Of a stretch of 16,414 nucleotides of DNA, positions 1 through 7,616 are shown piece after piece. The DNA is from Phoronis ovalis (lineage: Eukaryota; Phoronida; Phoronidae): assembly GCA_028565635.1 (NCBI GenBank), contig JAOXYB010021470.1, positions 810 through 17,223 on the forward strand, given 5' to 3'. Both the position numbers and the translations under genes were made by a program. The notes under the pieces were generated by a model that worked only from the letters and a program-made list of their open reading frames with translations, did no database searches and was not told where the DNA came from. Every line of letters begins with the position of its first letter. Position 1 is the first letter of the stretch.

Positions 1-155
1 TATGTGGTCAGTCTATGTGGTCAGTCTATGTGATCAGTCTATGTGGTCAGTCTATGTGGTCAGTCTATGTGGTCAGTCTATGTGGTCAGTCTATGTGGTC
101 AGTCTATGTGATCAGTCTATGTGGTCAGTCTATGTGGTCAGTCTATGTGGTCAGT
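1..155. repeat. 13-bp tandem array (minisatellite), cut by the window edge
   Basis: About 12 head-to-tail copies of tatgtggtcagtc, nearly perfect, running from the first base to about 155, where it breaks into unique sequence (ttacgtataa). Only two units differ, the third (27-39) and the ninth (105-117). Both carry the same G-to-A change, which makes a TGATCA site. Because 13 is not a multiple of 3, any translation repeats every 39 bp (13 residues), and the normal unit has no stop in any + frame. This explains the open frame at 2-241, which I regard as an artefact of the repeat and not a gene. The true array length is unknown because it continues to the left of the window. Confidence 0.97.
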
Positions 156-241
156 TACGTATAATTTCCACATTTGGTCGATTATCCCAGTTCAGCAAGG
201 ACAAAAGTATCCTTACACTCGCTAGCAATCTCTCGTGTTAA

Positions 242-1020
242 AAAATAAATTATGTTGTCATATTAAAATTTATATTTTGTGTACTACAATCTTGTCATAG
301 CATTTATATAATGTAGTATTAGGGATTAATAAGCCAAAGAACGTTTAGCACTATAAAGGAATGGTAAGACAAAAAGCATAACATTTAATTTTGAACTTTT
401 ATTCTTTGGTTTATTTTTGTAACATCCACAGTGTTTATTATTAATCATAGATGTACTATTTTGATTTGGACAAGGAGATCATCGTGAACATTAGTTGAAA
501 CAGTTTAGCAGCTTTGGTGGAAAATGGTATATATGAATATTAGCACGAATATATTAGACTATTATTTGCGAAACAATAATGACAACCAAAATCATCGCGG
601 CAAAACATAAACGCGACTCTTGCTACATTTTTGAGCTTATTCGATCCGTAAAAAATATTTAACTTTGTACAGTTGTACTATAAAATATGTATGCTTTCTA
701 AAAATATAGTATACAGTTTTTGAAATCAAAAATAGCGGTAAACTGCGCATCAAGAAATAGAAAAAAAGCTTTGTAATATCGTTGAAAGCAATAAAAACTT
801 AACTAGCAATTAGATTTAAATTAAAGTGCATAAACTTCTTGTTAATGTGACATTTAGAGGCATTGCAGGCTGTCAATCAAATTGAAAATTGACCACCAAT
901 CTTAAGCGCCATTGCTGAACTATTTCTATTCGTCTTTGTATTTACATGCTGATCTCATAATTCCAATTCTCAGTAAGAATTCTGCTTGATACTATTTATA
1001 TACATATTCATATCCAGTCA
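242..1020. other. AT-rich stretch without recognisable genes
   Basis: No open frame of note, RNA gene or repeat was seen. A 15-codon frame from an ATG at 451 follows an acceptor-like AG and encodes an acidic/hydrophobic peptide before a TGA at 496, which is too short to support. The rest is poly-A/T-rich sequence of the kind found in introns or intergenic DNA. Confidence 0.6.
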
Positions 1021-1021
1021 G

Positions 1022-1111
1022 GTGGAATATATAGACACGAGTGCTGCTACCTATCGGCTGGATTTTAATGCCAATGCACTGTCATCTGAAACCATGTATA
1101 AAGGTTCCAAA
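1022..1111 (+). other. Exon-like open stretch, weak
   Basis: After an acceptor-like context (tccagtcag, AG at 1020-1021) the frame starting GTG at 1022 reads about 29 residues, beginning VEYIDTSAATYRLDF, before a TAA at 1112-1114. Codon choice is balanced, unlike the surrounding A/T-rich translations. Possible donors are gtataa (GT at 1094-1095) or the GT in aaaggttcc. Joining through a donor near 1094 to an acceptor after ccaag near 1222 would keep the downstream frame open. I do not recognise the sequence. It could be a remnant exon or chance. Confidence 0.2.
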
Positions 1112-1186
1112 TAATAATATTTGCCAAGGCCAGACACGATACACAGATGTGTTCTACATTTATTCATTGTTTCTACCTTTATTTAG

Positions 1187-1318
1187 CATTTTATTGATCG
1201 GATTGGGCCTCCAAGTTGTGGTGATGGTTCTACTGTTGGCGTCACTATTAATAGTGGTGGCATATATGTGGATATAGATGGATGCGCGAGCACCGACAAC
1301 AGACAAATCGTCAGTATG
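1187..1318 (+). other. Candidate exon of an unrecognised gene
   Basis: This 132-base stretch is exactly 44 codons with no stop. It lies between an acceptor-like site (pyrimidine-rich ttctacctttatttag, AG at 1185-1186) and a donor-like gtaaat (GT at 1319-1320). It reads HFIDRIGPPSCGDGSTVGV and then a Gly/Asp-rich segment containing VDIDGC, a composition typical of an extracellular protein. The frame is closed immediately upstream by TAG at 1184-1186, as expected if that AG is an acceptor. A different + frame gives a hydrophobic translation (1041-1277) that I regard as a shadow. No family was recognised. Open length alone is not significant at this base composition, so this remains a candidate. 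Confidence 0.3.
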
Positions 1319-1506
1319 GTAAATGTTTAATATTTTTAAGAAAAGGCAGTGATAATGTAATATTGAATTTGCTGACATGTAAAATACAAAGTATACAAAT
1401 GACAATAACTCGTTTATACATAGCTGATTATTAAATTAACAAATAATATGTAAATAAATTATACCTAAAAATATACTAAAAAACTAAGATAGGGTCAATT
1501 GTAACC

Positions 1507-1627
1507 TGGATCAGCAACAGGTGCGAAAGTTACGCATGTGGTGCCGAATGGAGAAAACGCTTGTATAAGTTAAGACCGGTACTCTTGTATAAGAGGTGGA
1601 GTGTTGAGGTCAAGGTTTCTCATGTCT
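1507..1627 (+). other. Exon-like stretch ending at a good donor, frame uncertain
   Basis: A locally less AT-rich segment ends at ctg/gtatgt (GT at 1628-1629), a strong donor look-alike. One frame is open from about 1480 through the donor and continues to 1668. A second frame reads GAKVTHVVPNGENACIS and then stops at a TAA near 1570. The decamer cttgtataag occurs twice, 24 bp apart (1559 and 1583). The competing frames mean no single translation is preferred. It may be a damaged exon following the 1187-1318 candidate. Confidence 0.18.
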
Positions 1628-1629
1628 GG

Positions 1630-2632
1630 TATGTACGCATGAATCGTTTCAGTTGGTATGATATAATATAATATTATGCATCTGTCCAAAATTAAAATTG
1701 AGTTTTAAATAAGTTACATAATTTATATTTATACAGTTAGCATGGCATTATATAATATACTTATACAAACAAAAAAAACTGCCGAGGCACTGGACCAGAT
1801 TAAAATGTGGCAAGCAGAAGTGATTGCGGGAAAGGGAACCCTGTAGAGATCGTTGTAAACCTGATATTGGAGCATTCAACAGACAACAAATAAAGTGCCA
1901 GAGTTGGTGTGACATAATATGGATGGCTACATATGACCAGTAACTGTAAACTTAAAGAGCTGCCTATAGGACATAACTCACATGTATAAATGTTGATTTA
2001 AACTGCATAAGATCACAATTGATGTTACCACATTGGTAGTATTACTGGAAGTAGTGCCAAAACCTTACATTTGTGACTTTTTCTTTTTTCCTGCTTGGCG
2101 CTGGTTTGTTTTTTGTTTGATAGGGAAATCACTGCACACGAGATTTAAACTAATATTAGCTTTTAAAAGTAAAATCATCCAAATTTCATGGGATGATTTG
2201 AGCTAGGGCACAGCTATGAATTGTGTCAGTTCTTAGGCTGCATTTTTCCGGGCATATTCTACATAATGGAATAGCAAAACATTTTGGTGATCATGCCTGC
2301 ACGGAAAATCAACTGGGAGTAGTATACATAATAATATTCAGTTTTTAACAGGTAATTTTCTTCGCGCAATGTTTGGGAAATTATTATGATGATTTTAAAT
2401 GACATGAAATTACTATAGAAGTGGATGACAAAATCAATTGTGTCCTTATACCAAACAGATGCTAAATATAATTATTTTTGTAACGTAACCAAACATCGTA
2501 CAATCTGCAATTAGGTAGACCAGCAGATTCGGATTAAGCTGATGTAGATGCATATTTTTTTAACGATTAGCACAGTCCTAGGTGACAAATACATATACAA
2601 ATTAACAAGTGTATCTGCCATTTTCATTTCAG
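1630..2632. other. Mostly featureless AT-rich sequence with two weak protein-like patches
   Basis: It includes an A/T run of ata-type repeats near 1659-1677. A frame at 1778-1843 reads AEALDQIKMWQAEVIAGKG and ends with TAG. Another at about 2211-2322 reads GHSYELCQFLGC, with an internal TAG and a terminal TAG. Neither has convincing splice sites on both sides. I see no RNA gene, transposon end or clear repeat here. Confidence 0.45.
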
Positions 2633-2633
2633 T

Positions 2634-2744
2634 ACACTTTACAGGTATGCTTGTGTAACGTTGTATCCGGAACAGTTAGAAATAGCTAGTGGGATAATGG
2701 AACCAGCAGATGCCGGTCTCAAGGATAAACAAAGGATTAAATGA
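2634..2744 (+). other. Candidate exon, 36 codons then TGA
   Basis: A good acceptor look-alike (gccattttcatttcag, AG at 2631-2632) is followed, after one base, by an open frame reading TLYRYACVTLYPEQLEIASG and then a Glu/Asp/Lys-rich tail ending RIK before TGA at 2742-2744. A donor-like GT (catgtaaaat) lies at 2748, just past the stop. The sequence could therefore be a terminal exon or an exon that has gained a stop. The amphipathic, charged composition differs from flanking translations. No family was recognised, and there is no obvious polyadenylation signal immediately after it other than aaataaaa near 2751. Confidence 0.28.
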
Positions 2745-2885
2745 CATGTAAAATAAAAAACTGTAATTAGTATATAGCTAAATTATTCTATCACATAACT
2801 GTTAATAGGTTACTGTTGAAGGTATTAATATTACACATCTTTCTTATAAATGTCAGAAGGGTGAATTTTGAATTACTTGTTTTAG

Positions 2886-3049
2886 GTGGCGATTAGTGAT
2901 CAGCAAGGGCTATGTACTCCCCTCCCAGGCTACAGTTTCTAGACATACTTGAATGAAACACGTGAGCACCTTTTCAACTTAGGCTTGCAGTTCACCCGAC
3001 AGTTGGCTAGTAGAGAGTTTACATGGAATAAAAGATGAACTGATCAACG
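2886..3049 (+). pseudogene. Candidate decayed exon with two in-frame stops
   Basis: An acceptor look-alike (acttgttttag, AG at 2884-2885) and a donor look-alike (caacg/gtatgt, GT at 3050-3051) bound 164 bases. One frame keeps a protein-like composition across the whole interval: VAISDQQGLCTPLPGYSF, TAG at 2940-2942, then TYLNETREHLFNLGLQF and on to NKR, then TGA at 3036-3038. A frame that resumes after a stop in the same register suggests a damaged exon, though a chance pattern cannot be excluded. No family was recognised. Confidence 0.25.
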
Positions 3050-3142
3050 GTATGTTTTGTATATATTGTGCAACAACTCTTTTAAACTGATATTTAAAAC
3101 TACTTTTTGCACCTTTACGTCTGAGTTACTTTTTCATAGATG

Positions 3143-3211
3143 TCATGTGGATGTCATTCTCCCAGTCATGTGGATGTCATTCTCCCAGTCATGTGGATGT
3201 CATTCTCCCAG
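3143..3211. repeat. 23-bp tandem repeat, three perfect copies
   Basis: Three identical 23-bp units occupy 3143-3165, 3166-3188 and 3189-3211, each beginning tcatgtggatgtc and ending attctcccag. There are no mismatches between copies, which suggests recent expansion or slippage. The part cagtcatgtgg resembles the 13-bp array at the window start with one base removed. The 13-mer gatgtcattctcc from this unit also occurs singly at 5443-5455. Confidence 0.97.
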
Positions 3212-3286
3212 TGAGTTTAGGATCTGGTGAGTGTTGTGACTGCTTTTTGTCCTTTGTAATATCAACGTCATACAAGGTACATGTAG

Positions 3287-3367
3287 TCGGCGTCGCATCT
3301 CACCGTGGATGTTTTTGATGTAAGTTTACGTTTCTCTTTCGACAATGTGGACATAGAAAGGAGATGA
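3287..3367 (+). other. Exon-like open stretch, 26 codons then TGA
   Basis: Directly after an in-frame TAG at 3284-3286, the frame reads SASHLTVDVFDVSLRFSFDN then VDIERR, and stops at TGA 3365-3367. The alternating hydrophobic pattern resembles beta strands. There is no strong pyrimidine tract upstream, and a donor-like gtaagt lies inside the frame near 3321. Low confidence; listed because it continues the run of such stretches from 1 kb to 4.4 kb on this strand. Confidence 0.18.
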
Positions 3368-3480
3368 GTTGCTACATCGTGATGTAAACCGTATGTACTA
3401 TAATCAAACATCGTTGTTTACACATTTTAGGAGCTAAATTAGTGTAGTGTGCTGCTTCACTGTTCGTTGCTTGTAGTCTA

Positions 3481-3780
3481 GCTGTATTGGTGAAGGTATC
3501 CGAGCGGTGCGCTAGGCTAGTTTGACGGAGAGTACGGAGTAACAACGTTACAAGTATCGATTTGTAAGAGGCGTTTATTGTCACGTCTTTATTATCGGAA
3601 GTATTGTACAGGAGAGAGCGAATAGACGAGAGTATTTAGATGTATCGTTCTCCCGAGTCTCATTTTGTGTGCAGACCGGACAAGGCCGAAGCCCGAGGGC
3701 GCAGGACATTAAACTAGGTGCAGCCGGTTGAGTCCTTACTAGCTGACTATCTGACCCAAGACCGGCTTCTATCGGCTAAG
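3481..3780. other. GC-rich, CpG-rich 300-bp island
   Basis: Direct counting gives 147 G+C in 300 bases (49%), with 59 C, 88 G and 21 CpG, so CpG observed/expected is about 1.2. The neighbouring line 3841-3900 has 17 of 60 (28%). The part 3661-3780 reaches 55%. This is the sharpest compositional change in the window. It could be a promoter-type CpG island or a transposable-element insertion from a source with different composition. The minus-strand open frame covering 3372-3584 overlaps it but has no recognisable product. Confidence 0.8.
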
Positions 3781-3795
3781 AAATAACAAAACAAA
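3490..3795 (+). mobile_element. Possible old SINE derived from a class II (Leu/Ser-type) tRNA
   Basis: An A-box-like tatccgagcgg (3497-3507) is close to the tRNA-Leu/Ser form TGGCCGAGCGG. A degenerate B-box-like gtatcgatttg begins at 3554, 57 bases later, which is about the spacing expected in tRNAs with a long variable arm. It sits in a small stem-loop, tacaa/ttgta (3549-3553 with 3562-3566), like a T arm. The block ends in an A-rich tail (aagaaataacaaaacaaag, 3778-3796) and is flanked by gtattg at 3484-3489 and 3796-3801, a possible short target duplication. The acceptor stem is not preserved. An alternative is a solo LTR at 3579-3708, which starts tgtc and ends gaca, but it has no target duplication. 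Confidence 0.28.
3722..3767. other. Imperfect inverted repeat inside the GC-rich block
   Basis: agccggttgagtc (3722-3734) can pair with gacccaagaccggct (3753-3767) with a 2-base bulge, one mismatch and an 18-base loop. It might be a structured part of the element's RNA or a remnant of a transposon end. Confidence 0.45.
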
Positions 3796-3796
3796 G

Positions 3797-4214
3797 TATT
3801 GTATTTATGGTATGTGGTGGAATAAGTTACAACGTTTGACATGGTGTATCAATAATAATGTATCGTATATATGTAGGAAATGTTGTTGCTACCTATAAGA
3901 ATTTTCACAAGTTTCGTACTATTCATTAAAAAAATACTTTTGCTTAGTTTCATTTTGCTACTGCTGCGAACATCACATCATCGGTATGCGTGAAAATAAT
4001 AATAAACCTTTACAAGAAATTTTCTTTAGACTTTAGTTTATTAGAACAGAGCGCACGTTATATTAATAGTATTTTATACTATGTAAAACGAAATGCTTAT
4101 ATATAGGGAGGAATTTGTGTTTCTGACAATCAGAACATTTTGAGACAACTTCCTGTCACTCTGCTGAAAAACGTATTTCGATTTGGAACGAAATTGTCGT
4201 CATTTTCATTGCAG
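3797..4214. other. AT-rich stretch without recognisable features
   Basis: No RNA gene, repeat or persuasive frame was seen. The segment ends in a pyrimidine-rich acceptor look-alike, tcattttcattgcag (AG at 4213-4214), which introduces the next exon-like stretch. Confidence 0.55.
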
Positions 4215-4412
4215 TCACGGAGATTATTACTGGGTCTTAGATGGTACAAACAGAAGAAGATTGGTTTAAAATAAAAGGTTACCTAGCAACTTGAAGTGGA
4301 TGGGAAATTGATCTGTATCAAGCTGGTTCGTGTACCGGTAATGCAGGCGGGTGAACGCCATATTCTAGTGAGAAAATATGTGTTCACATTTAATTCTGAA
4401 AATTGTTCCTAA
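4215..4412 (+). pseudogene. Candidate decayed terminal exon
   Basis: After the acceptor look-alike at 4213-4214 one frame reads SRRLLLGLRWYKQKKIGLK, TAA at 4272-4274, three codons, TAG at 4284-4286, then 41 uninterrupted codons starting QLEVDGKLICIKLVRVPV and ending ENCS before TAA at 4410-4412. The same register stays protein-like on both sides of two stops. Alternatively the second part is a separate exon using ctag (4283-4286) as acceptor. The 41-codon segment is rich in Val/Lys/Arg/Glu and is among the more coding-like pieces in the window. No family was recognised and no polyadenylation signal follows closely. Confidence 0.27.
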
Positions 4413-4539
4413 GGCTATAGATTATCAATACGTGTATACTCTTTGTTGGGTAAAAGATGTACGTTTGTAACCTTAAAGTGGAATTTAATATCTTTAATTA
4501 GATGAAACCTAAAAACAACATCAAACTTTAGCTTAAACA

Positions 4540-4821
4540 TTGAAGTCTGTTTTATCTCATACATATATATACAGTCAAAAATATTTAAATCGTCAAATTC
4601 GAGCAGACTTTTGCAATGCAACTGCTTCCACCATAGTCATGCCATGTGCCATGACTGAGTCTCGAAACAAAACCAATCTGTTAAAGTTATTTTTATACAA
4701 GATCATGCTTTATAACTTCAACTGTAATTTGTTTAAAATGTGCACATTGTATGCATATTTTACAGCACCACCGCTTCACTATCAATCTGATGAGAACATT
4801 TCGAATCACTGCATTGCGTAA
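4540..4821 (+). other. Longest + open frame (93 codons), coding status doubtful
   Basis: The frame begins at a non-ATG codon (TTG at 4540). The translation is rich in Asn, Tyr, Phe, Leu and Lys, as expected from translating AT-rich DNA. It has a Cys/Thr-rich patch (CNATASTIVMPCAM) near residues 25-38. There is no signal peptide, domain motif or Kozak context that I recognise. It probably occurs by chance. Confidence 0.12.
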
Positions 4822-5010
4822 TAAATAATCATTCAGTGGTTTCAATTGACCTACTCTCCTACATGTAAGCAAATTATATGATGTTCAAGAGATTACATGC
4901 GTACTTCTGTAAAATTAAAACTTACCAAATATTTTGATTACACATATATACATATACCGTTTACCAAACATCAACTTTTACAATTCTCTAGATAATTAAA
5001 GACTGTTAGA

Positions 5011-5148
5011 ATGTTTAGTGTTACCTGGAAACGTACAAATTCTAAGATAAATTTACAGTCCTTGCAAGAAACGGGGGAACTTTGCGTGGAAGTAGGTGCT
5101 ATACGGAATGTGTACACCATTGCGCGAATAGAGAGGCTTAAGTTTTAA
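5011..5148 (+). other. Small open frame, 45 codons
   Basis: ATG at 5011 to TAA at 5146-5148. The translation starts MFSVTWKRTNSKINLQ and continues with a charged, mixed composition containing ELCVEVGAIRNVYTIARIER. An acceptor-like tttacag lies inside it at about 5050-5056. Such frames are common by chance, so only the composition argues for it. No homology was recognised. Confidence 0.15.
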
Positions 5149-5201
5149 TTATTGGGTGTTTCCTAGTGCACATACTTCTTCTAGAAGCACAATAATTATT
5201 G

Positions 5202-5324
5202 ATGTCCTTTGTAAAAATCAAACTTTTTTGCGCCTATTTGCAATTGGATTTGTGCGAGTTGGTTTCAATCACGATTATTCATAATCCGGAAGGTCTAGAT
5301 CGTACAAAAGCTGATAGCTTGTGA
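5202..5324 (+). other. Small open frame, 40 codons
   Basis: ATG at 5202 to TGA at 5322-5324. The start is MSFVKIKLFCAYLQLDLCEL and the tail is acidic/basic (PEGLDRTKADSL). A hydrophobic first half followed by a polar tail could suggest a small secreted or membrane peptide, but nothing recognisable supports this. Confidence 0.12.
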
Positions 5325-5328
5325 AAGA

Positions 5329-5390
5329 GTGAACGCCCATTTAGCATTGAGCTAATAGCTTAGTCACTTTATTTAATTTTATATTTGCAT
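5329..5390 (+). repeat. Dispersed repeat, copy 1
   Basis: The last 19 bases, tttaattttatatttgcat (5372-5390), are identical to 6342-6360. The preceding 40 or so bases align loosely with 6301-6341, both starting gtgaa. This suggests two copies of a short interspersed repeat about 970 bp apart. Confidence 0.5.
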
Positions 5391-5568
5391 GAACGTAGTG
5401 ATGGAGGTGGGTTGGCAATTTAATTATGTCATTTGGCTATTTGATGTCATTCTCCATGGTGCTTTGATAAGTATTCTATTTGTGCCCCGAGTTCATCATT
5501 TAGATTTGTGTATCAAAATAGTACCGGACATGAAAAACAACAACATAACTTTCGGATATTACAAATAA
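5389..5568 (+). other. Small open frame, 59 codons, one hydrophobic segment
   Basis: ATG at 5389 to TAA at 5566-5568. Residues about 11-32 (FNYVIWLFDVILHGALISIL) form a possible membrane span flanked by polar ends. The ATG sits at the end of a 19-bp sequence repeated at 6342-6360, so the frame overlaps a dispersed repeat, which lowers the case for a gene. Confidence 0.14.
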
Positions 5569-5911
5569 GAAGCATAACTGTGATAGTAAGTCAAAAATGC
5601 ACTATTAAAGGCAGGGTATCTGTGTTTGTCTCTGAATGAATCTATCCGTTAGCGTTCTGCACCTTCTCAACCATAGTCAATTGTTGTTATATTCACATTT
5701 TTTGTGATATATTGTTATATTCCTTCAATTTAACAAGAACGAAATAATTATGTCACTAATCTTTTGCGAACCGAAATATGTCTAGAAGTTCTCTCTGTGT
5801 GATCCATAGTCGCCACCACGTCTATTCTATCGTGATGTCTCATTCTGAGTAGGTATCGCCAGAGGGATTTTTTTTTCTAAGCTCGCTATAGATAAACTAT
5901 GGTAGCACAGC

Positions 5912-6040
5912 ATGCACGTGATGGATCCCTCACCCGCTTACTTCACTGTTATACATAATGCAAGTTGTGAGTGGTGTCAAGACTTTCGTGACATTTATAT
6001 AGAAATAACGGGATTATCGTTCTTCTGCGTTTCGAGTTAA
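5912..6040 (+). other. Small open frame, 42 codons
   Basis: ATG at 5912 (a second in-frame ATG at 5921) to TAA at 6038-6040. The start is MHVMDPSPAYFTVIHNAS. It contains a CEWC pair around residues 19-22. No homology was recognised, and frames of this size are expected by chance. Confidence 0.12.
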
Positions 6041-6253
6041 TAAACAAAATTGACTATGGTTAAGCCCAGACGTTAGTTGAGAGCGTACGGAACACTAACG
6101 GTTGAATGTATCCAGACTGACACAAGTTGTGTATGGAAAGACAAGTACTAATGTATATATATTTTGTATTTAATAACCCTTAATGTTAAAACTCGTGGAA
6201 ATACTAATTAATATGCAAATGTTTTAAACGGGAGAGCTCAAAACTAGCATACC

Positions 6254-6270
6254 GGCGTCACCATGACGCC
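6254..6270. promoter_or_regulatory. Perfect palindrome with two TGACG half-sites
   Basis: ggcgtca-cca-tgacgcc is a perfect 7-bp inverted repeat with a 3-base spacer. Its arms contain CGTCA/TGACG, the half-site bound by CREB/ATF-type bZIP proteins, but the spacing is not that of a standard CRE. The structure is certain; the function is inferred only from motif resemblance. Confidence 0.35.
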
Positions 6271-6300
6271 ATTGATCTAAAACTGCCAAATTATGTTTCA

Positions 6301-6360
6301 GTGAAGATCCAAAGCTTAATATTTAAGCTCGCTAAACCTTCTTTAATTTTATATTTGCAT
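6301..6360 (+). repeat. Dispersed repeat, copy 2
   Basis: This is the partner of 5329-5390, with an exact 19-bp match at 6342-6360 and weaker similarity upstream. Downstream flanks do not align, so the identical core marks one edge of the repeat. Confidence 0.5.
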
Positions 6361-6453
6361 ACCCATTATAACATTGCGAACTCTAATGGTGTAATTGCGC
6401 CTATGTGAAACTTTCTGAATTTAGAACAAAAGTAGTAGGTGTATATAAACAAG

Positions 6454-6470
6454 GCGCTTTATTTTAGCGC
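6454..6470. other. Short hairpin downstream of a TATA-like sequence
   Basis: gcgct (6454-6458) and agcgc (6466-6470) pair around a ttatttt loop. A TATA-like tatataaa lies just upstream at 6442-6449. No transcript is evident. Confidence 0.3.
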
Positions 6471-7241
6471 ACTTTTTACATACGGGTTTAGATTTACTGA
6501 TGGTTTGTCATCGTTTTTGACAGTATGAACGTGTTGGATCTGCATCATTTATAGTAAATTAAAGCACCATAGCAAGCAAACACTAAAATATAACTCTCCA
6601 TGGTAGCTAGTTTCAAAAGGTCTCTCCTGTAAACTTTACATGAAGCGTGTGACTTTTAGTGAATATCGAACTTGAATGTTGGTTGTGACTCAATCAGACA
6701 TTTTGGATTTCAGACTACATGTATGCTAAATGTGAGTTAGTTTCTTTACTTTATACACTTAAATATGTTATGTTTTGCCATATTTTGTATAGAATGTCCC
6801 ACACGTGACATAATTTAGTACTTGTTGGTATCACACGCACTTTTTGAGGAAAAATGATGGAAACATTAATTTTGAATGATGCGAAGCTTATATGTCGATC
6901 TATAACATAGCATCACCAAAATCCTTTAAGTCCTGTTATTTTCTTGGTTTCCAAGTAAACTAAAACATTGCATTTGTTGGCATGTCAACCCTTTATGAAA
7001 AGTTAACAATGTCCGATTTATTGTGATGAAAATGTTACAAGATCATTCCTGCATAATAGTCTTAAAATTCCAAAAGAATGAAGTTTTATTGTTCTTTTTA
7101 TTTCTCGCCTTATCATATATAACATAGAATTAATGCAAATACTGATGTTTTACTCGGATACAAATGCAATACTGAAAAGTTGAGAATTTCAGGTACAGTT
7201 AGTTCTATGTTCCCGTACTAATAATGCTACCCACTTCAGTG

Positions 7242-7271
7242 CGTGTTATCACGTGTTATCACGTATTATCA
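7242..7271. repeat. Three tandem 10-bp units with GATA and E-box-like sites
   Basis: cgtgttatca, cgtgttatca and cgtattatca lie head to tail. Each contains TTATCA (GATAA on the other strand), and the first junction makes CACGTG (7250-7255). The repeat is certain; a role as a transcription-factor binding cluster is only suggested. Confidence 0.6.
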
Positions 7272-7616
7272 GATCTATTTTTAAACGTCAATTAGTACCA
7301 ATTGTTGTTTTTATTTTTGTATCTTTAAATCGTTTAACAAAATCATCCATGCATGTGACATAACCACCATACATAATTTGTCAAAAGTATATTTTTTGAA
7401 CACCCTGACAATAATTAAATGTATAGCCCCTACTGAGGAACAATAAAGTTTGGAAAAACATTTACCGTAGAGTCCATGATGGTGGCAATTCTAGGTACTT
7501 AGCTTAGATATGCAGGTATTATCTCAAGTTATTTAAGACCTTACATGACGGGTTTAATTGGAAATTAATCAAGGTTTACCGCTTCTATTGTTAGGTAAAT
7601 TAACTGCCGTTAGAAG

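Noticed and set aside
2-241. Open frame encoding a repeated 13-residue peptide
   Set aside because: It is produced by the stop-free 13-bp tandem repeat read through three phases, with no protein signal outside the array.
1041-1277. Hydrophobic 78-codon + frame with apparent membrane segments
   Set aside because: It starts at a non-ATG codon and overlaps the better exon candidate 1187-1318 in another register. The hydrophobic run comes from reading GTG/TTG-rich sequence out of frame.
3372-3584. Minus-strand 70-codon open frame
   Set aside because: It runs into the GC-rich block that looks like a repeat and has no domain or splice context.
3579-3708. Solo LTR of 130 bp (tgtc...gaca ends)
   Set aside because: The terminal match is only four bases, no target-site duplication or primer-binding site is visible, and the ends fall inside the better-supported SINE-like interval. 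Kept as an alternative only.
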